This document shows positions 15,753-24,774 of a stretch of 26,152 bases of DNA, one piece after another. Position numbers and translations under genes: made by a program. The notes beneath the pieces are model-generated. The model did no database searches. It was not told the DNA's origin and worked only from the letters and a program-made list of their open reading frames with translations. The stretch's first letter is position 1; each line of letters starts with the position of its first letter. This DNA is from an uncultured Lachnospiraceae bacterium. GTDB lineage: Bacteria; Bacillota; Clostridia; Lachnospirales; Lachnospiraceae. The stretch lies in NCBI GenBank assembly GCA_910585255.1, contig CAJUEI010000025.1, forward strand, positions 1-26,152, written 5' to 3'.

Positions 15753-16550
15753 CTATTCCTTTAGCCGATACAGCCTCTCTGCATTGTCAAAAGTAATATC
15801 TGCTACCTCCTGATAAGCGACCTGTTTGATTCGGGCAATCTCCTCTGCCACATAAGAAAGATTCAAAGAGTCATTTCGTTTTCCTCTATTGGGAACAGGT
15901 GCCAAATAAGGACAGTCCGTCTCTAATACCAAGCGTTCAAGAGGTGCCATCTCTACCACTTCCTTCAATTTTTTTGCATTAGAAAAAGTCAGCACGCCTC
16001 CAATTCCAAGATAAAACCCCATATCCAAATATTCCCTTGCCAGTTCTGCCGAATAAGAAAAGCAGTGAATCACACCTCCAATTCCCTCTGCCTTCTGTTC
16101 CTTTAAAATTTCCATGGTATCTTTCGCTGCATCCCGGCTATGGATAATAATCGGAAGTGCCAGTTCCCGTGCTAACTCCAACTGACGAATAAACCATTGC
16201 TTTTGTATCTCCCGCTTGGGGCTGTCCCAATAATAGTCCAGCCCAATCTCTCCAATCGCTACAATCCGTTCCTGCAAGGCAGCTTCCCGTAAAAATATCA
16301 TTCCCTCTTCCGTCAGTTCTGCCGTTTCACTTGGATGCACTCCAACTGCCCCGTAAAAAAAAGGATACTGCCTTACTAATTCCAATGTTCTTTTAGAAGA
16401 ATCGATACTGGCTCCTACATTTACAACCGATCCGATTCCATAACACGGCAGCTTGGCAATCAATTCCTCCCGGTCTTCGTCAAATACCGGGTTGTCATAG
16501 TGAGCATGTGTATCAAAAATCTTTTCCATCTCTTCTCTCTTTTCTAACAA
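15753..16550 (-). CDS. tatD: TatD family metal-dependent deoxyribonuclease
   Basis: 265 residues. Metal ligands are FDTHAHYDN, the EIGLDYYWD segment, the IHSRDA histidine, the VIHCFSYS histidine and ETDCPYLAP, the complete TatD set. Family members are 3'-5' exonucleases or DNA repair factors. The start is a choice: TTG at 16550 has AGGAG 7 bases upstream and overlaps the metG stop by 7 bases, which would couple translation. ATG at 16529 gives the usual N-terminus but has only a poor, too-close site. It is the middle gene of metG-tatD-rsmA. Confidence 0.95.
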   Translation of the reverse strand: MLEKREEMEKIFDTHAHYDNPVFDEDREELIAKLPCYGIGSVVNVGASIDSSKRTLELVRQYPFFYGAVGVHPSETAELTEEGMIFLREAALQERIVAIGEIGLDYYWDSPKREIQKQWFIRQLELARELALPIIIHSRDAAKDTMEILKEQKAEGIGGVIHCFSYSAELAREYLDMGFYLGIGGVLTFSNAKKLKEVVEMAPLERLVLETDCPYLAPVPNRGKRNDSLNLSYVAEEIARIKQVAYQEVADITFDNAERLYRLKE

Positions 16551-18457
16551 ATCTCTGCTCCTGCCGGCATATCTTTCTCAGGAACCATAAGGGCAAGCTT
16601 TCCGTTTTCATCCTCTGCACAAAGCAGCATCCCCTCTGAAACCACTCCAGCCAGAGTAGCCGGCTTGAGATTTACCAAAACCATAACCTTCTTTCCAACC
16701 ATTTCTTCTGCCGTATAATGAGCCTTTATTCCTGAGACAATCTGTTTTACCTGACTGCCGATCCGAACCTGGGAACAGAGCAGCTTTTTAGACTTTTTCA
16801 CTTCTTCACAGGCAATAATCTCTCCTACCTGAAACTGCAGCTTATCAAAATCCTCATAACGAATCTCTTTTTTCATCTTTTCCTCCTGCTCTGCCAATAC
16901 CTTTATTTTATCCAACTCCAGCCGGGCAAACAGAATTTCCGGCGTCTCTGTCACCCGTGTTCCGTCTGCAGTCTGCCCATAGATATCCATACTGTCAAAC
17001 TCTCTTTCACAAGTTCCAAGCTGTTTTAAAATTTTCTCCGAAGTCTCAGGCATAAACGCCTTTAAAAGAGAAGCCCCAATACTAATCGATTCCACCAGAT
17101 GATAAAGCACCGTAGCCAGCCGATCCTTCTTCTCCTCATCTTTCGCCAAAGCCCAAGGCATTGTTTCATCAATATATTTATTGCACCGCTTAAACAGCGT
17201 AAAAACCTCGGTAATCGCATCTGCTACACGAAGCTTTTCCATCTTTTCCACTACTTTTTTCGGCACTTCTAACGATACCCGAATCAGATCCTCATCGATC
17301 TCCTCTTTTACCCCTTTATTGGTCACTATACCCCCAAAATATTTATTTGACATAGAAACTGTCCGATTTACTAAATTTCCAAGTGTATTAGCCAAATCAG
17401 AATTTACCCGCTCTACCATCAGTTCCCAGCTAATCACACCATCATTTTCAAACGGCATTTCATGAAGTACAAAATACCGAACGGCATCCACTCCAAATAC
17501 TTCTACCAATTTATCTGCGTACATTACATTTCCCTTTGATTTACTCATCTTTCCGTCTCCCTGCAAAAGCCACGGATGTCCGAAAATCTGCTTAGGAAGC
17601 GGCAGACCCAGTGCCATCAGCATAATCGGCCAATAAATTGTATGAAACCGAAGAATATCTTTTCCAATCAAGTGCAAATCTGCCGGCCAAAACTTCTGAA
17701 ATTGTTCTGTACTGTTCCCGTCCGTATCATAGCCAATTCCGGTAATATAATTACTAAGTGCATCAACCCATACATAGATCACATGTTTTTCATCAAAATC
17801 CACAGGGATTCCCCACTGAAACGAGGTTCTAGATACACATAAATCCTGCAGTCCAGGAAGCAGGAAATTATTCATCATCTCATTCTTTCTAGACTCCGGC
17901 TGAATAAATTCTGGATGTGCCTGAATATGATCAATCAGCCGCTGTGCATAACGGCTCATCTTAAAAAAATAAGCCTCCTCTTTTGCACTCTCTACTTCCC
18001 TTCCGCAGTCTGGACATTTCCCATCTACTAGCTGGGAAGCCGTAAAAAACGATTCGCATGGCTTGCAATACATTCCCTCATAATAACCCTTATAGATGTC
18101 TCCCTGATCATAAAGCTTTTTAAATATCTTCTGTACCTGTTTCTGATGATCCTCATCTGTAGTACGAATAAATTTATCATAAGAAGTATTCATCAAATCC
18201 CAGATAGACCGTACCTTTCCCGCTATCTGATCCACATATTCTCTTGGTGTAACTTTTGTTTCTTTTGCCTTATCCTCAATCTTTTGTCCATGTTCATCGG
18301 TTCCTGTCTGAAAAAAGACCTGATAACCCTGCTGCCTTTTAAAACGTGCAATACTATCCGCAAGCACAATTTCATAAGTATTTCCGATATGCGGTTTCCC
18401 TGAAGTATAAGTAATCGCTGTAGTAATATAATAATTTCCTTTTTCTGTACGACTCAT
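16544..18457 (-). CDS. metG: Methionyl-tRNA synthetase
   Basis: 637 residues. The start MSRTEKGNYY is chosen because AGGAGG sits upstream. Class I synthetase: HIGH-type motif PHIGN (22-26), KMSKS near residue 300, a CxxC...CxxC zinc knuckle (CKPC ... CPDC) in the connective peptide, an anticodon-binding helical domain, and a C-terminal EMAP/OB tRNA-binding domain (FQVGEIIACEEVKKSKKLL onward). The C-terminal extension marks the dimeric bacterial form. It is transcribed from the promoter at 18829-18857 through a T-box leader, so expression should rise when tRNA-Met is uncharged. It overlaps tatD by 7 bases. Confidence 0.98.
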   Translation of the reverse strand: MSRTEKGNYYITTAITYTSGKPHIGNTYEIVLADSIARFKRQQGYQVFFQTGTDEHGQKIEDKAKETKVTPREYVDQIAGKVRSIWDLMNTSYDKFIRTTDEDHQKQVQKIFKKLYDQGDIYKGYYEGMYCKPCESFFTASQLVDGKCPDCGREVESAKEEAYFFKMSRYAQRLIDHIQAHPEFIQPESRKNEMMNNFLLPGLQDLCVSRTSFQWGIPVDFDEKHVIYVWVDALSNYITGIGYDTDGNSTEQFQKFWPADLHLIGKDILRFHTIYWPIMLMALGLPLPKQIFGHPWLLQGDGKMSKSKGNVMYADKLVEVFGVDAVRYFVLHEMPFENDGVISWELMVERVNSDLANTLGNLVNRTVSMSNKYFGGIVTNKGVKEEIDEDLIRVSLEVPKKVVEKMEKLRVADAITEVFTLFKRCNKYIDETMPWALAKDEEKKDRLATVLYHLVESISIGASLLKAFMPETSEKILKQLGTCEREFDSMDIYGQTADGTRVTETPEILFARLELDKIKVLAEQEEKMKKEIRYEDFDKLQFQVGEIIACEEVKKSKKLLCSQVRIGSQVKQIVSGIKAHYTAEEMVGKKVMVLVNLKPATLAGVVSEGMLLCAEDENGKLALMVPEKDMPAGAEIC

Positions 18458-18496
18458 AATTCTTCCTCCTGTCATTTTTTTCTATATAAATTTTCT

Positions 18497-18822
18497 ATAT
18501 AAAAAATCCGTCTTTCTTCCTCCTGCTCTCAGGATTCTTAAAGACGGAATTTTTCCGTGGTACCACTTTAATTTATCTGTATCTTACAATACAAACCTCT
18601 CTGCTGTCAGATCTGACATATAATCAAACAGCTCTCACAATAACGGGTGAACCCGGTACAGCCTGACAAAAATGCTCTGCTCAACTGTAAAGCTCCAAGA
18701 CCATCTTCTACAGCTTCACGCACCGTCCCGTTTCAGCCAGTGGGACTCTCTGCAGGCTGCTATTGCTGTATACTCTTCTCTTCTCTGCTTCTGCTTTATC
18801 TTTTTATTTAATTTTTTTATCT
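18497..18822 (-). ncRNA. Methionine T-box riboswitch leader
   Basis: Read on the minus strand, the T-box TGGTACCACGG is at 18565-18555, in the antiterminator. The competing terminator CCGTCTTT (18508-18515) pairs with AAAGACGG (18540-18547) and is followed by a run of T. Upstream is the stem I region with a candidate specifier ATG (18704-18702), fitting methionine, and a conserved CCGTTA segment near 18645. It lies 40 bases before metG and gates the whole metG-tatD-rsmA transcript on tRNA-Met charging. The 5' end is set from the promoter. Confidence 0.93.
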
Positions 18823-18828
18823 TTTTGT

Positions 18829-18857
18829 ATTCTAGCGGTTCTTTCTTTCTTTGTCAA
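18829..18857 (-). promoter_or_regulatory. Promoter of the metG operon
   Basis: On the minus strand TTGACA (18857-18852) and TAGAAT (18834-18829) are exactly 17 bases apart, immediately upstream of the T-box leader and after the preceding gene's stop. Confidence 0.85.
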
Positions 18858-18882
18858 GCCCTTAATAAAATGATAGCCTAAA

Positions 18883-20697
18883 CTATTTCATCCAATTTTC
18901 CATTTCTTCTTCAATCAAATCGAATGGTGCCGGACCGACTGTCAGAATAAAATCGTGAAATTCCTTAATAGAAAACCGATCTCCCAATGTCTCCTGTGCC
19001 TGATCCCGAAGTTTTAAAAACTCTAAATATCCAATAAAATAGCTTAAATAATTAGCTGGTTCCTGTACAACAGTATAAAACACCGAATCTGCCGTATCGG
19101 CACCTCCCAGCCCAATCTCTTCCAGATATTCCTGCACATCCTTCTTTGTCCACCCCTCATAGTTTACCCCCATATCAATAAACGCACAAAGTGCCAGAGA
19201 AAATTGACTTTCTAACATACTGATTTTCGCCAGCGGCTGATCGTTCTCTGCTACCCTTCTATAGGTATCATACTCCACATAGGTCGCCCATCCTTCCGTA
19301 TAACCGCTATAGCCCAATAAATTTCGAACAAGAGATAGACCTGCCTCATTTGTATAAGTCGTCTGATAGAGGTGTCCAGGAAATCCCTCATGCGACAGCG
19401 TAGTATAAAGGCTTCCATCCATATAAAGAGGATTAATATAAATTACATTTTCCAGTGCATCGTCAATCGGCGGCGTCAAATAAAAAGCCGGGCTTAAATG
19501 TTCTTTTAACGAATCGTCTACATATTTTACCGTATAAATTGTATCCGGCGGATTGGGATAATCCTCTAAAATTTCCTCTGAGAGCTGTGCCAGCATTTCC
19601 TCCGGTGTTCCGTCAAACATAGAATATTCTTCATATTCTTCTAATAAATTCGGATATTCTTCCATTGTGGCAGCCATCTCTGTCAGCACATTCGACATAA
19701 AATATATGGTACTTCTCTGAAGCCGGCGGACGGTATCGGCAGATCCTGTTTCTGTACGAACCAAATATTCATAATAGCGAATTCCCTCTGGATAATAAAA
19801 TAACCCTGCCTCATTAACCCCTGTTCCCTTTAACTCTTCTAACCCGTCTATCAATACCTGATATGCATGGATTACATCGGTTTGAATCAATTCTAAATTT
19901 TTTGTTCTGTAACTTTCTTTTTGTGCTTCAGAAAGCCCTTCCACCCGCTCTAGCCGCTCATTAAAAGTAGAAATCAAATAATTTTCCTCTGGATTTTCAA
20001 TAAACTGCTGACATTGAAGAATCACATCATCTGCTGTCCTGTCTGACATAAATAATCCGTTTTCTGATTTTAGATGCTCTCTCTCTATAATCTGTGCATA
20101 GGTTTCCTCCATTTTTCCTAAAAGTCCCAAATAATCTTTCACATCTCTTTCGTTGCGAAACGTATACTCTGCTAACAAAATCGGAAGCTGTGCCTGAACT
20201 CCAAGTGTAGGACTCAATACTTCTCCATAAAGCGTAAAATCCTCAGCAGAAAGCTCCGTTTCTACATAATCTTTTAGAATCTTATAGGTCAGACGTTCCT
20301 CCCCCTCTAACTGAGACGGATTGATAACCTCCAATTCTTCTTTTAGATCTTTTAACTCACTATAGGCTTCCTCATAAGACTCCATACTGTAGTCTCCCAA
20401 TGTAATCTCATAGTCATCTATTCCGTAATCCTCTGGATATGCCAATGTATAGTGCAGATTTAATGTATTATCTTTTAATTCTTCCCGAAATATTTCTTCT
20501 GTAAGCTCCTGAAATTTCTTGGAATATGCACTTTCCTGTTTGGACTGATTATCTGCATTTACCTGAGTTGTTTCTTTCTGTTCTGAAGGAGAGAAAGACA
20601 ATCCACCGCATCCTGTCAGTAATAAGACAGCCGACATTCCGGCACACAACACTGCCCGACTTTTCTTCCATAAATCTCTTTTTGCTATTTTTCTCAT
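18883..20697 (-). CDS. DUF885 family lipoprotein, putative metallopeptidase
   Basis: 604 residues. The start MRKIAKRDL is chosen because AAGGAGG lies just upstream; a longer frame adds a non-signal leader. A lipoprotein signal peptide ends in LLLTGC with C30 as the lipid-bearing cysteine. The zinc-binding motif SHEGFPGH (H436, E437, H442) and a downstream glutamate in EGWATYVE (E468) are the DUF885 pattern, which resembles gluzincin peptidases. Residues 45-430 are mostly helical. It is probably anchored to the outer face of the membrane and cleaves peptides; the substrate is unknown. It is divergent from the 891-residue secreted protein and ends just before the metG promoter. Confidence 0.85.
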   Translation of the reverse strand: MRKIAKRDLWKKSRAVLCAGMSAVLLLTGCGGLSFSPSEQKETTQVNADNQSKQESAYSKKFQELTEEIFREELKDNTLNLHYTLAYPEDYGIDDYEITLGDYSMESYEEAYSELKDLKEELEVINPSQLEGEERLTYKILKDYVETELSAEDFTLYGEVLSPTLGVQAQLPILLAEYTFRNERDVKDYLGLLGKMEETYAQIIEREHLKSENGLFMSDRTADDVILQCQQFIENPEENYLISTFNERLERVEGLSEAQKESYRTKNLELIQTDVIHAYQVLIDGLEELKGTGVNEAGLFYYPEGIRYYEYLVRTETGSADTVRRLQRSTIYFMSNVLTEMAATMEEYPNLLEEYEEYSMFDGTPEEMLAQLSEEILEDYPNPPDTIYTVKYVDDSLKEHLSPAFYLTPPIDDALENVIYINPLYMDGSLYTTLSHEGFPGHLYQTTYTNEAGLSLVRNLLGYSGYTEGWATYVEYDTYRRVAENDQPLAKISMLESQFSLALCAFIDMGVNYEGWTKKDVQEYLEEIGLGGADTADSVFYTVVQEPANYLSYFIGYLEFLKLRDQAQETLGDRFSIKEFHDFILTVGPAPFDLIEEEMENWMK

Positions 20698-20861
20698 AAA
20701 TTCCTCCTTCTTATTTATTCCAATCCTACTGTAAAACAATAAAATTTTTAATTTCTCATTGCTATTATACACCTTTTCTGCTATACTGAACAGAGTAGAT
20801 TTTTCTTATCCTCTATTTCACACTCAAAAGAATCTGCCTTATTCTTATATTTATTCCCGTT

Positions 20862-20880
20862 CGATTCTATATATAATCGA
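20862..20880. promoter_or_regulatory. Candidate -10 region with dyad
   Basis: TATAAT at 20872-20877 lies within a dyad with arms CGATT and AATCG, about 45 bases before the TTG start of the 891-residue gene. The matching -35 is poor (AT-rich), so this may be a regulated promoter. Confidence 0.35.
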
Positions 20881-20920
20881 GTTTTACTACAACAGAGGTA
20901 CAATAGAAAGGAGGTTTCCA

Positions 20921-23596
20921 TTGAAACAACACTATTACTTACCGAAAAGAATACTTTTTCTTTTCTTTTTATCTATAATTCTCTTAATTTCTTCACTATC
21001 TGTCCAATCCTTTGACTTTTCCGATCTCTACCAAGAAATCCTGACCTTTGATGAAAATGGTGATTTAATTTTAAGTACTTATGACTCTATCGCAACAGCT
21101 CCTATTACTTATCAAACCATAGGCTGGACAATAAAACGCAAAAATCTTCCTATCGATGATCCTGACAATACCTGTGTAACCATCTCTCTGACAAATGCCG
21201 GTTCCAAACCCGATCCCGACAATCCTAACAACGCCTTTTATTATTCCTATACTTCCCGAAGTGCCATTCTTTCCCGAATCGGTGAAGTTTCTTCGGAATG
21301 GCTGGATGTAATAACAACCAAAGGAGAAATTGTTTATTTAGATGCTATTATGACGGTATGCCACTCCGGTGTGCCGCAAGGCCGCCTCTATTCTGACGGA
21401 AGACTTGCAGAAGGAGAAGTCTACTATACACTGGAAGGAATTCAAGGTGCCAGAAATTGGGGTACCCAGTCCCTCTTATCTCTAGGTACTCATTTTAATA
21501 AGTCTGTCTCTTGTTTTATCCCGATTCCAACTGCTAATACAGAATTAGAACATCAATACTTTCACTATAATGAATATGGTCTTTGTGTTGATCAATCGGC
21601 TTCTATCTATTCAGATGAATTTGATGTAAGAGATGGAATTCCTACCAGTGAAGCCCTTTCCCTTCTGGGTACTGCCACTCCTTACGGTTATCACCTTGCT
21701 ACAAAACTTGTTACCGGCAATCGATTCTATATCGTTCCTGTCACAGTAAGTTATGATCTGGTCTGGACAGACGAAGAAGGAAATTCCGAAAGTGAATATG
21801 CTGTCATCCATTACTCCTATACAGTAGAACGGACATACGCCTATCGAACCATTCAGGAGCTGCAGTTCTATTATGCCGCATCTATGGATTTTATCAATAT
21901 CCTTTTACCTGGCAGCAGCGTCTCTGTCTCTGGTTCCTACCTTCCGAATCTCAATATAGACTGTTCCGAAGCGGAATCGGATCATCTCATCCATCCGGTT
22001 ATTCCCTCCCTCTCTTTTGACGGAGGTACCATTGACGGCGGCTCCTCCTGCCCTTCTATTCCAAATAAAGATTTTTCAAAAGAAGCCGATGCTGCACTTG
22101 GACCGATTTTAGTAAAAAACGACTTCCTCTCTATAGACGGGGAAACGATTCTCTCTGACCAATGGGAAGAAGAAAAAACCTCTGTGCCAGTTCTTCCGTC
22201 TGAACCAGCCCCTCTTACTTTCTCGGATTCTGCACTTTTTATCCTCAACTCTTTTGCTAACGGCACCTATCCTTCCTCTGCTGCAGTTCACTATCAGGGC
22301 ATCTGTATTCCTGATACTTCAGTAGAAACAATCCTTTCTACCTGTGATGTCAATAGTGTAACGGTTCACACCCCTGTTATCTGTGATGCTTCCATTACTG
22401 ATAATCGCCGTCTTAATCAGCAAGTAACACCTGATCTAACCAAGCCTTCTCTTATTCTAGGAGAACCATTTACTATTTCCTTGTCCTGCGAAGGCATACA
22501 TCGGTCTATCCTAGGATATGGATATAAAAATTATGAAAAATATGCTTGGGATCGCCAAGTAAAATTTCCATTTGCCGTTCAGAAAAATAATTCGGTTTAT
22601 CATGAAAATACTTGGATCTCCATTGGGGCACAAGACTCATTTTTGCTCCCGGTTGAAGTAAACGAAGGAACTTATACCATTCTTACTCGAACCCTCTCTT
22701 TAAATGTCTCTTCTGTCTCACAGGCAGAACAACTAGAAGGTTCCTACGCCAATTATCATCTTTCGGAATATATTGCATCGGATTCTATCGAAGTTGCTGT
22801 TATGGGCAGACTTTTTGACTTTCATATTACTGATATACACGATTATCCCCGATGGGAAGGGATTTTCTCTGCACCAGAAGCTTTGCTCTATCAAACAAAC
22901 GGTTATTATATCGGCAACCGAGATAAAAACGGCAATCTGCGTCCAATTGCAGAACGTTTTATTCTTCCTGTTATCCCCGGAAGCAATCCTTTGGAACCTT
23001 TTGGAGATACCCTCTATCTGGGCTATCACTATGGCTTTTCTGTTACCACAATCGGAAATTTCTATGATGAAGACGACAATCTGGAAATTTTATGCAGTTA
23101 TGATTATATTAATAAAGACACTGGTCTGCGTTTTCCTGTCGATCTCTATTATACAGAAACGATTGACCATATTTACTCACATTTAATGCCGCTTCAAACG
23201 TCCTTTTTATTAGATGCTTCTTTTCGGACATTATCAGAAGAAAGCGATGCGATTCAAATATGGCATGCCGAAGATTATCTGCCTTTACATCTCTATGCTG
23301 TACCTACCGGAACTATTCTGCCGCTTTCTAATATCAAACCGAATGATTGGCTGTCAAATGGCTATATTGTAGTAAATTATCATATCTTTGCACGCAATGG
23401 AACAACGCGTTATCTAGATTACTGGAACCTGCCGAATACTGCAGATGGATGCTGCAATATGTGGCAAATGGAAGGTTTTTCAAATACGAAAATCGGAGCA
23501 GACGGAACCGAATATCTGTTATCACAAGGAGATATTTTATTCTATGATCTGGATCACAATTTTTTAGAAGATTATTGGTTCTTTGGGACACATTAA
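20921..23596 (+). CDS. Large secreted protein, possibly DUF5704-like
   Basis: 891 residues with a TTG start, fixed by AAAGGAGG at 20907-20914 six bases before it. The signal peptide is at residues 1-30 (basic PKRILF then a hydrophobic core, cut near VQS-F). The N-terminal segment with YQTIGWTIKRK and a following beta-rich region recall DUF5704 proteins of Clostridia and Paenibacillus, from memory and unverified. The protein is beta-rich with many Tyr/Ser/Thr, a Pro/Ser region near residues 440-500, and no LPXTG, wall repeats or C-terminal TM. It is probably released or loosely attached. It is divergent from a DUF885 lipoprotein. The function is unknown. Confidence 0.8.
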   Translation: MKQHYYLPKRILFLFFLSIILLISSLSVQSFDFSDLYQEILTFDENGDLILSTYDSIATAPITYQTIGWTIKRKNLPIDDPDNTCVTISLTNAGSKPDPDNPNNAFYYSYTSRSAILSRIGEVSSEWLDVITTKGEIVYLDAIMTVCHSGVPQGRLYSDGRLAEGEVYYTLEGIQGARNWGTQSLLSLGTHFNKSVSCFIPIPTANTELEHQYFHYNEYGLCVDQSASIYSDEFDVRDGIPTSEALSLLGTATPYGYHLATKLVTGNRFYIVPVTVSYDLVWTDEEGNSESEYAVIHYSYTVERTYAYRTIQELQFYYAASMDFINILLPGSSVSVSGSYLPNLNIDCSEAESDHLIHPVIPSLSFDGGTIDGGSSCPSIPNKDFSKEADAALGPILVKNDFLSIDGETILSDQWEEEKTSVPVLPSEPAPLTFSDSALFILNSFANGTYPSSAAVHYQGICIPDTSVETILSTCDVNSVTVHTPVICDASITDNRRLNQQVTPDLTKPSLILGEPFTISLSCEGIHRSILGYGYKNYEKYAWDRQVKFPFAVQKNNSVYHENTWISIGAQDSFLLPVEVNEGTYTILTRTLSLNVSSVSQAEQLEGSYANYHLSEYIASDSIEVAVMGRLFDFHITDIHDYPRWEGIFSAPEALLYQTNGYYIGNRDKNGNLRPIAERFILPVIPGSNPLEPFGDTLYLGYHYGFSVTTIGNFYDEDDNLEILCSYDYINKDTGLRFPVDLYYTETIDHIYSHLMPLQTSFLLDASFRTLSEESDAIQIWHAEDYLPLHLYAVPTGTILPLSNIKPNDWLSNGYIVVNYHIFARNGTTRYLDYWNLPNTADGCCNMWQMEGFSNTKIGADGTEYLLSQGDILFYDLDHNFLEDYWFFGTH

Positions 23597-23686
23597 CTTT
23601 TTTTGATAATTAATCCAAATGGTCATCTTGACGGTATTTGTGCCTCATAACTTCACGGCTAACAATCAATCAGCTCTTGTCAATTT

Positions 23687-24388
23687 TTATCTTAATCTTT
23701 TTGTTTCCACTAAATTCCAAAATCTTGGATCATAATAAAAAAACACAACGCTCCTATCTGTAATATAATAATCCCATTCTTCTGATTCATATGCATCCAT
23801 ACCCAATAACGCCTTTATCTGCTCTTCTATTTCTTCATCAGAATCATCTAAAAATCGATCCACAGCAGCTATTTCTCCTGTACTGCAATCAATTGTAATA
23901 CCATCAACTGCAGAATATGGATGTGCTCCTCCCATATAATTAATATCATTAAACACTAAACAAACATAATCCTCCCCAACATAAGTAATACCATAAAGTA
24001 TCAGACTGTCATATGGTATATTGGACTCCCTATACAATTCACTGACACATATTTCGGAATCATGATAATAAGACTCTTTTTTAGAGTTATAATATGCCTG
24101 TAAAGTTTCATTTAGGATGATAGGATAAGTCTCATCAAAATAAAAACACTCCATATCATAATAAAAAAAGCTATTACCATCCTGATCCCTAAATTCCTCA
24201 TGTTCCTGTTTTATACTTCCATATTCTGTTCCATCACTATCTATATTTTGATTTTCTACAATATAATACTTATTGTTTTTTATAGTAATTTCAGACTCTT
24301 CTATTTCTGTTTGATCTGCTTTTTTTCCACAACTAACCAACAAAAAAACAAATATTACGTTTAAAATATATTTAATGATTTTTCTCAT
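23687..24388 (-). CDS. RsiV-like (DUF3298) lipoprotein
   Basis: 233 residues; TGAGGAT precedes the ATG. The lipobox LLVSC puts the lipid on C20. The C-terminal domain has LVFNDINYMGGAHPYSAVDG (residues 145-163), the hallmark of the DUF3298/RsiV fold, and ends VVFFYYDPRFWNLVETKRLR. RsiV in Bacillus subtilis is an anti-sigma factor that senses lysozyme, but it has a TM anchor and a cytoplasmic sigma-binding segment. Here there is neither, and no ECF sigma factor lies nearby. So this is a surface binding domain only; a ligand such as lysozyme is speculative. The last 20 residues do not fit the family well; a late frameshift is possible. Confidence 0.8.
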   Translation of the reverse strand: MRKIIKYILNVIFVFLLVSCGKKADQTEIEESEITIKNNKYYIVENQNIDSDGTEYGSIKQEHEEFRDQDGNSFFYYDMECFYFDETYPIILNETLQAYYNSKKESYYHDSEICVSELYRESNIPYDSLILYGITYVGEDYVCLVFNDINYMGGAHPYSAVDGITIDCSTGEIAAVDRFLDDSDEEIEEQIKALLGMDAYESEEWDYYITDRSVVFFYYDPRFWNLVETKRLR

Positions 24389-24432
24389 ATTAAATCCTCA
24401 CAAATATTAGTTTTAAATTAATCATTTATTTT

Positions 24433-24462
24433 ATTATCAAAATATATCTTAGCACTTCTCAA
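24433..24462 (-). promoter_or_regulatory. Candidate promoter of the RsiV-like gene
   Basis: On the minus strand TTGAGA (24462-24457) and GATAAT (24438-24433) are 18 bases apart and about 45 bases before the ATG. Confidence 0.35.
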
Positions 24463-24504
24463 AAAGACAGTTACAGCTTCTTCTTAGGATTAATTCCTAA
24501 ACAA

Positions 24505-24532
24505 AAAAAGCCCATAAACACTGAGGTTTATG
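24505..24532 (-). terminator. Rho-independent terminator of the TIR transcript
   Basis: CCATAAAC/GTTTATGG forms an 8-bp stem (about 24511-24532) followed, on the minus strand, by GGCTTTTTTT. It ends leftward transcription from the TIR gene after a roughly 240-base untranslated tail. Confidence 0.8.
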
Positions 24533-24547
24533 GTGATACGGAAGTAT

Positions 24548-24629
24548 AAGAACTAACTTATCACTAACACTAACAAACAGAGTGCAAACAAGAGCAGAGA
24601 ACATATCACTGTATTAGAGATTAGTTCTT
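24548..24629 (-). other. Stem-loop in the 3' region of the TIR transcript
   Basis: AAGAACTAA (24548-24556) pairs with TTAGTTCTT (24621-24629), and CTAACAC (24564-24570) pairs with GTATTAG (24611-24617) apart from one mismatch or wobble. Together they make a two-part stem with a loop of about 40 bases, just before the terminator. No coding frame is supported. Confidence 0.5.
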
Positions 24630-24649
24630 TGCTTTGTTCTTTTTATATA

Positions 24650-24763
24650 GTTACGCAATAGAAACCAATTTTATAAAGTTGGCATATAAATCTCTTGCCT
24701 TGTCATTTCTTTATCTGTAAAGCCGCATAATTCAAGGGGAAATTCTTTTCTATTGCGTAACAT
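24650..24763 (-). repeat. 15-bp perfect inverted repeat with a possible 30-codon frame
   Basis: GTTACGCAATAGAAA (24650-24664) and its exact reverse complement (24748-24762) flank about 83 bases. On the minus strand an ATG overlapping the outer arm opens a 30-codon frame (24763-24671: MLRNRKEFPL ... EIYMPTL) that lacks a ribosome binding site. It may be a small mobile-element remnant or a folded RNA in the tail of the TIR transcript. Confidence 0.6.
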
Positions 24764-24774
24764 CTATATATTAT

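Noticed and set aside
18672..18881. Plus-strand frame over the T-box region
   Set aside because: It lies antisense to a well-defined T-box leader and promoter and has no ribosome binding site.
22773..23186. Second frame within the 891-residue gene
   Set aside because: It is an internal shadow frame; the main frame has a signal peptide and strong ribosome binding site.
24650..24763. CRISPR or attachment site from the inverted repeat
   Set aside because: A single pair of inverted arms with no direct repeats, spacers or integrase nearby.
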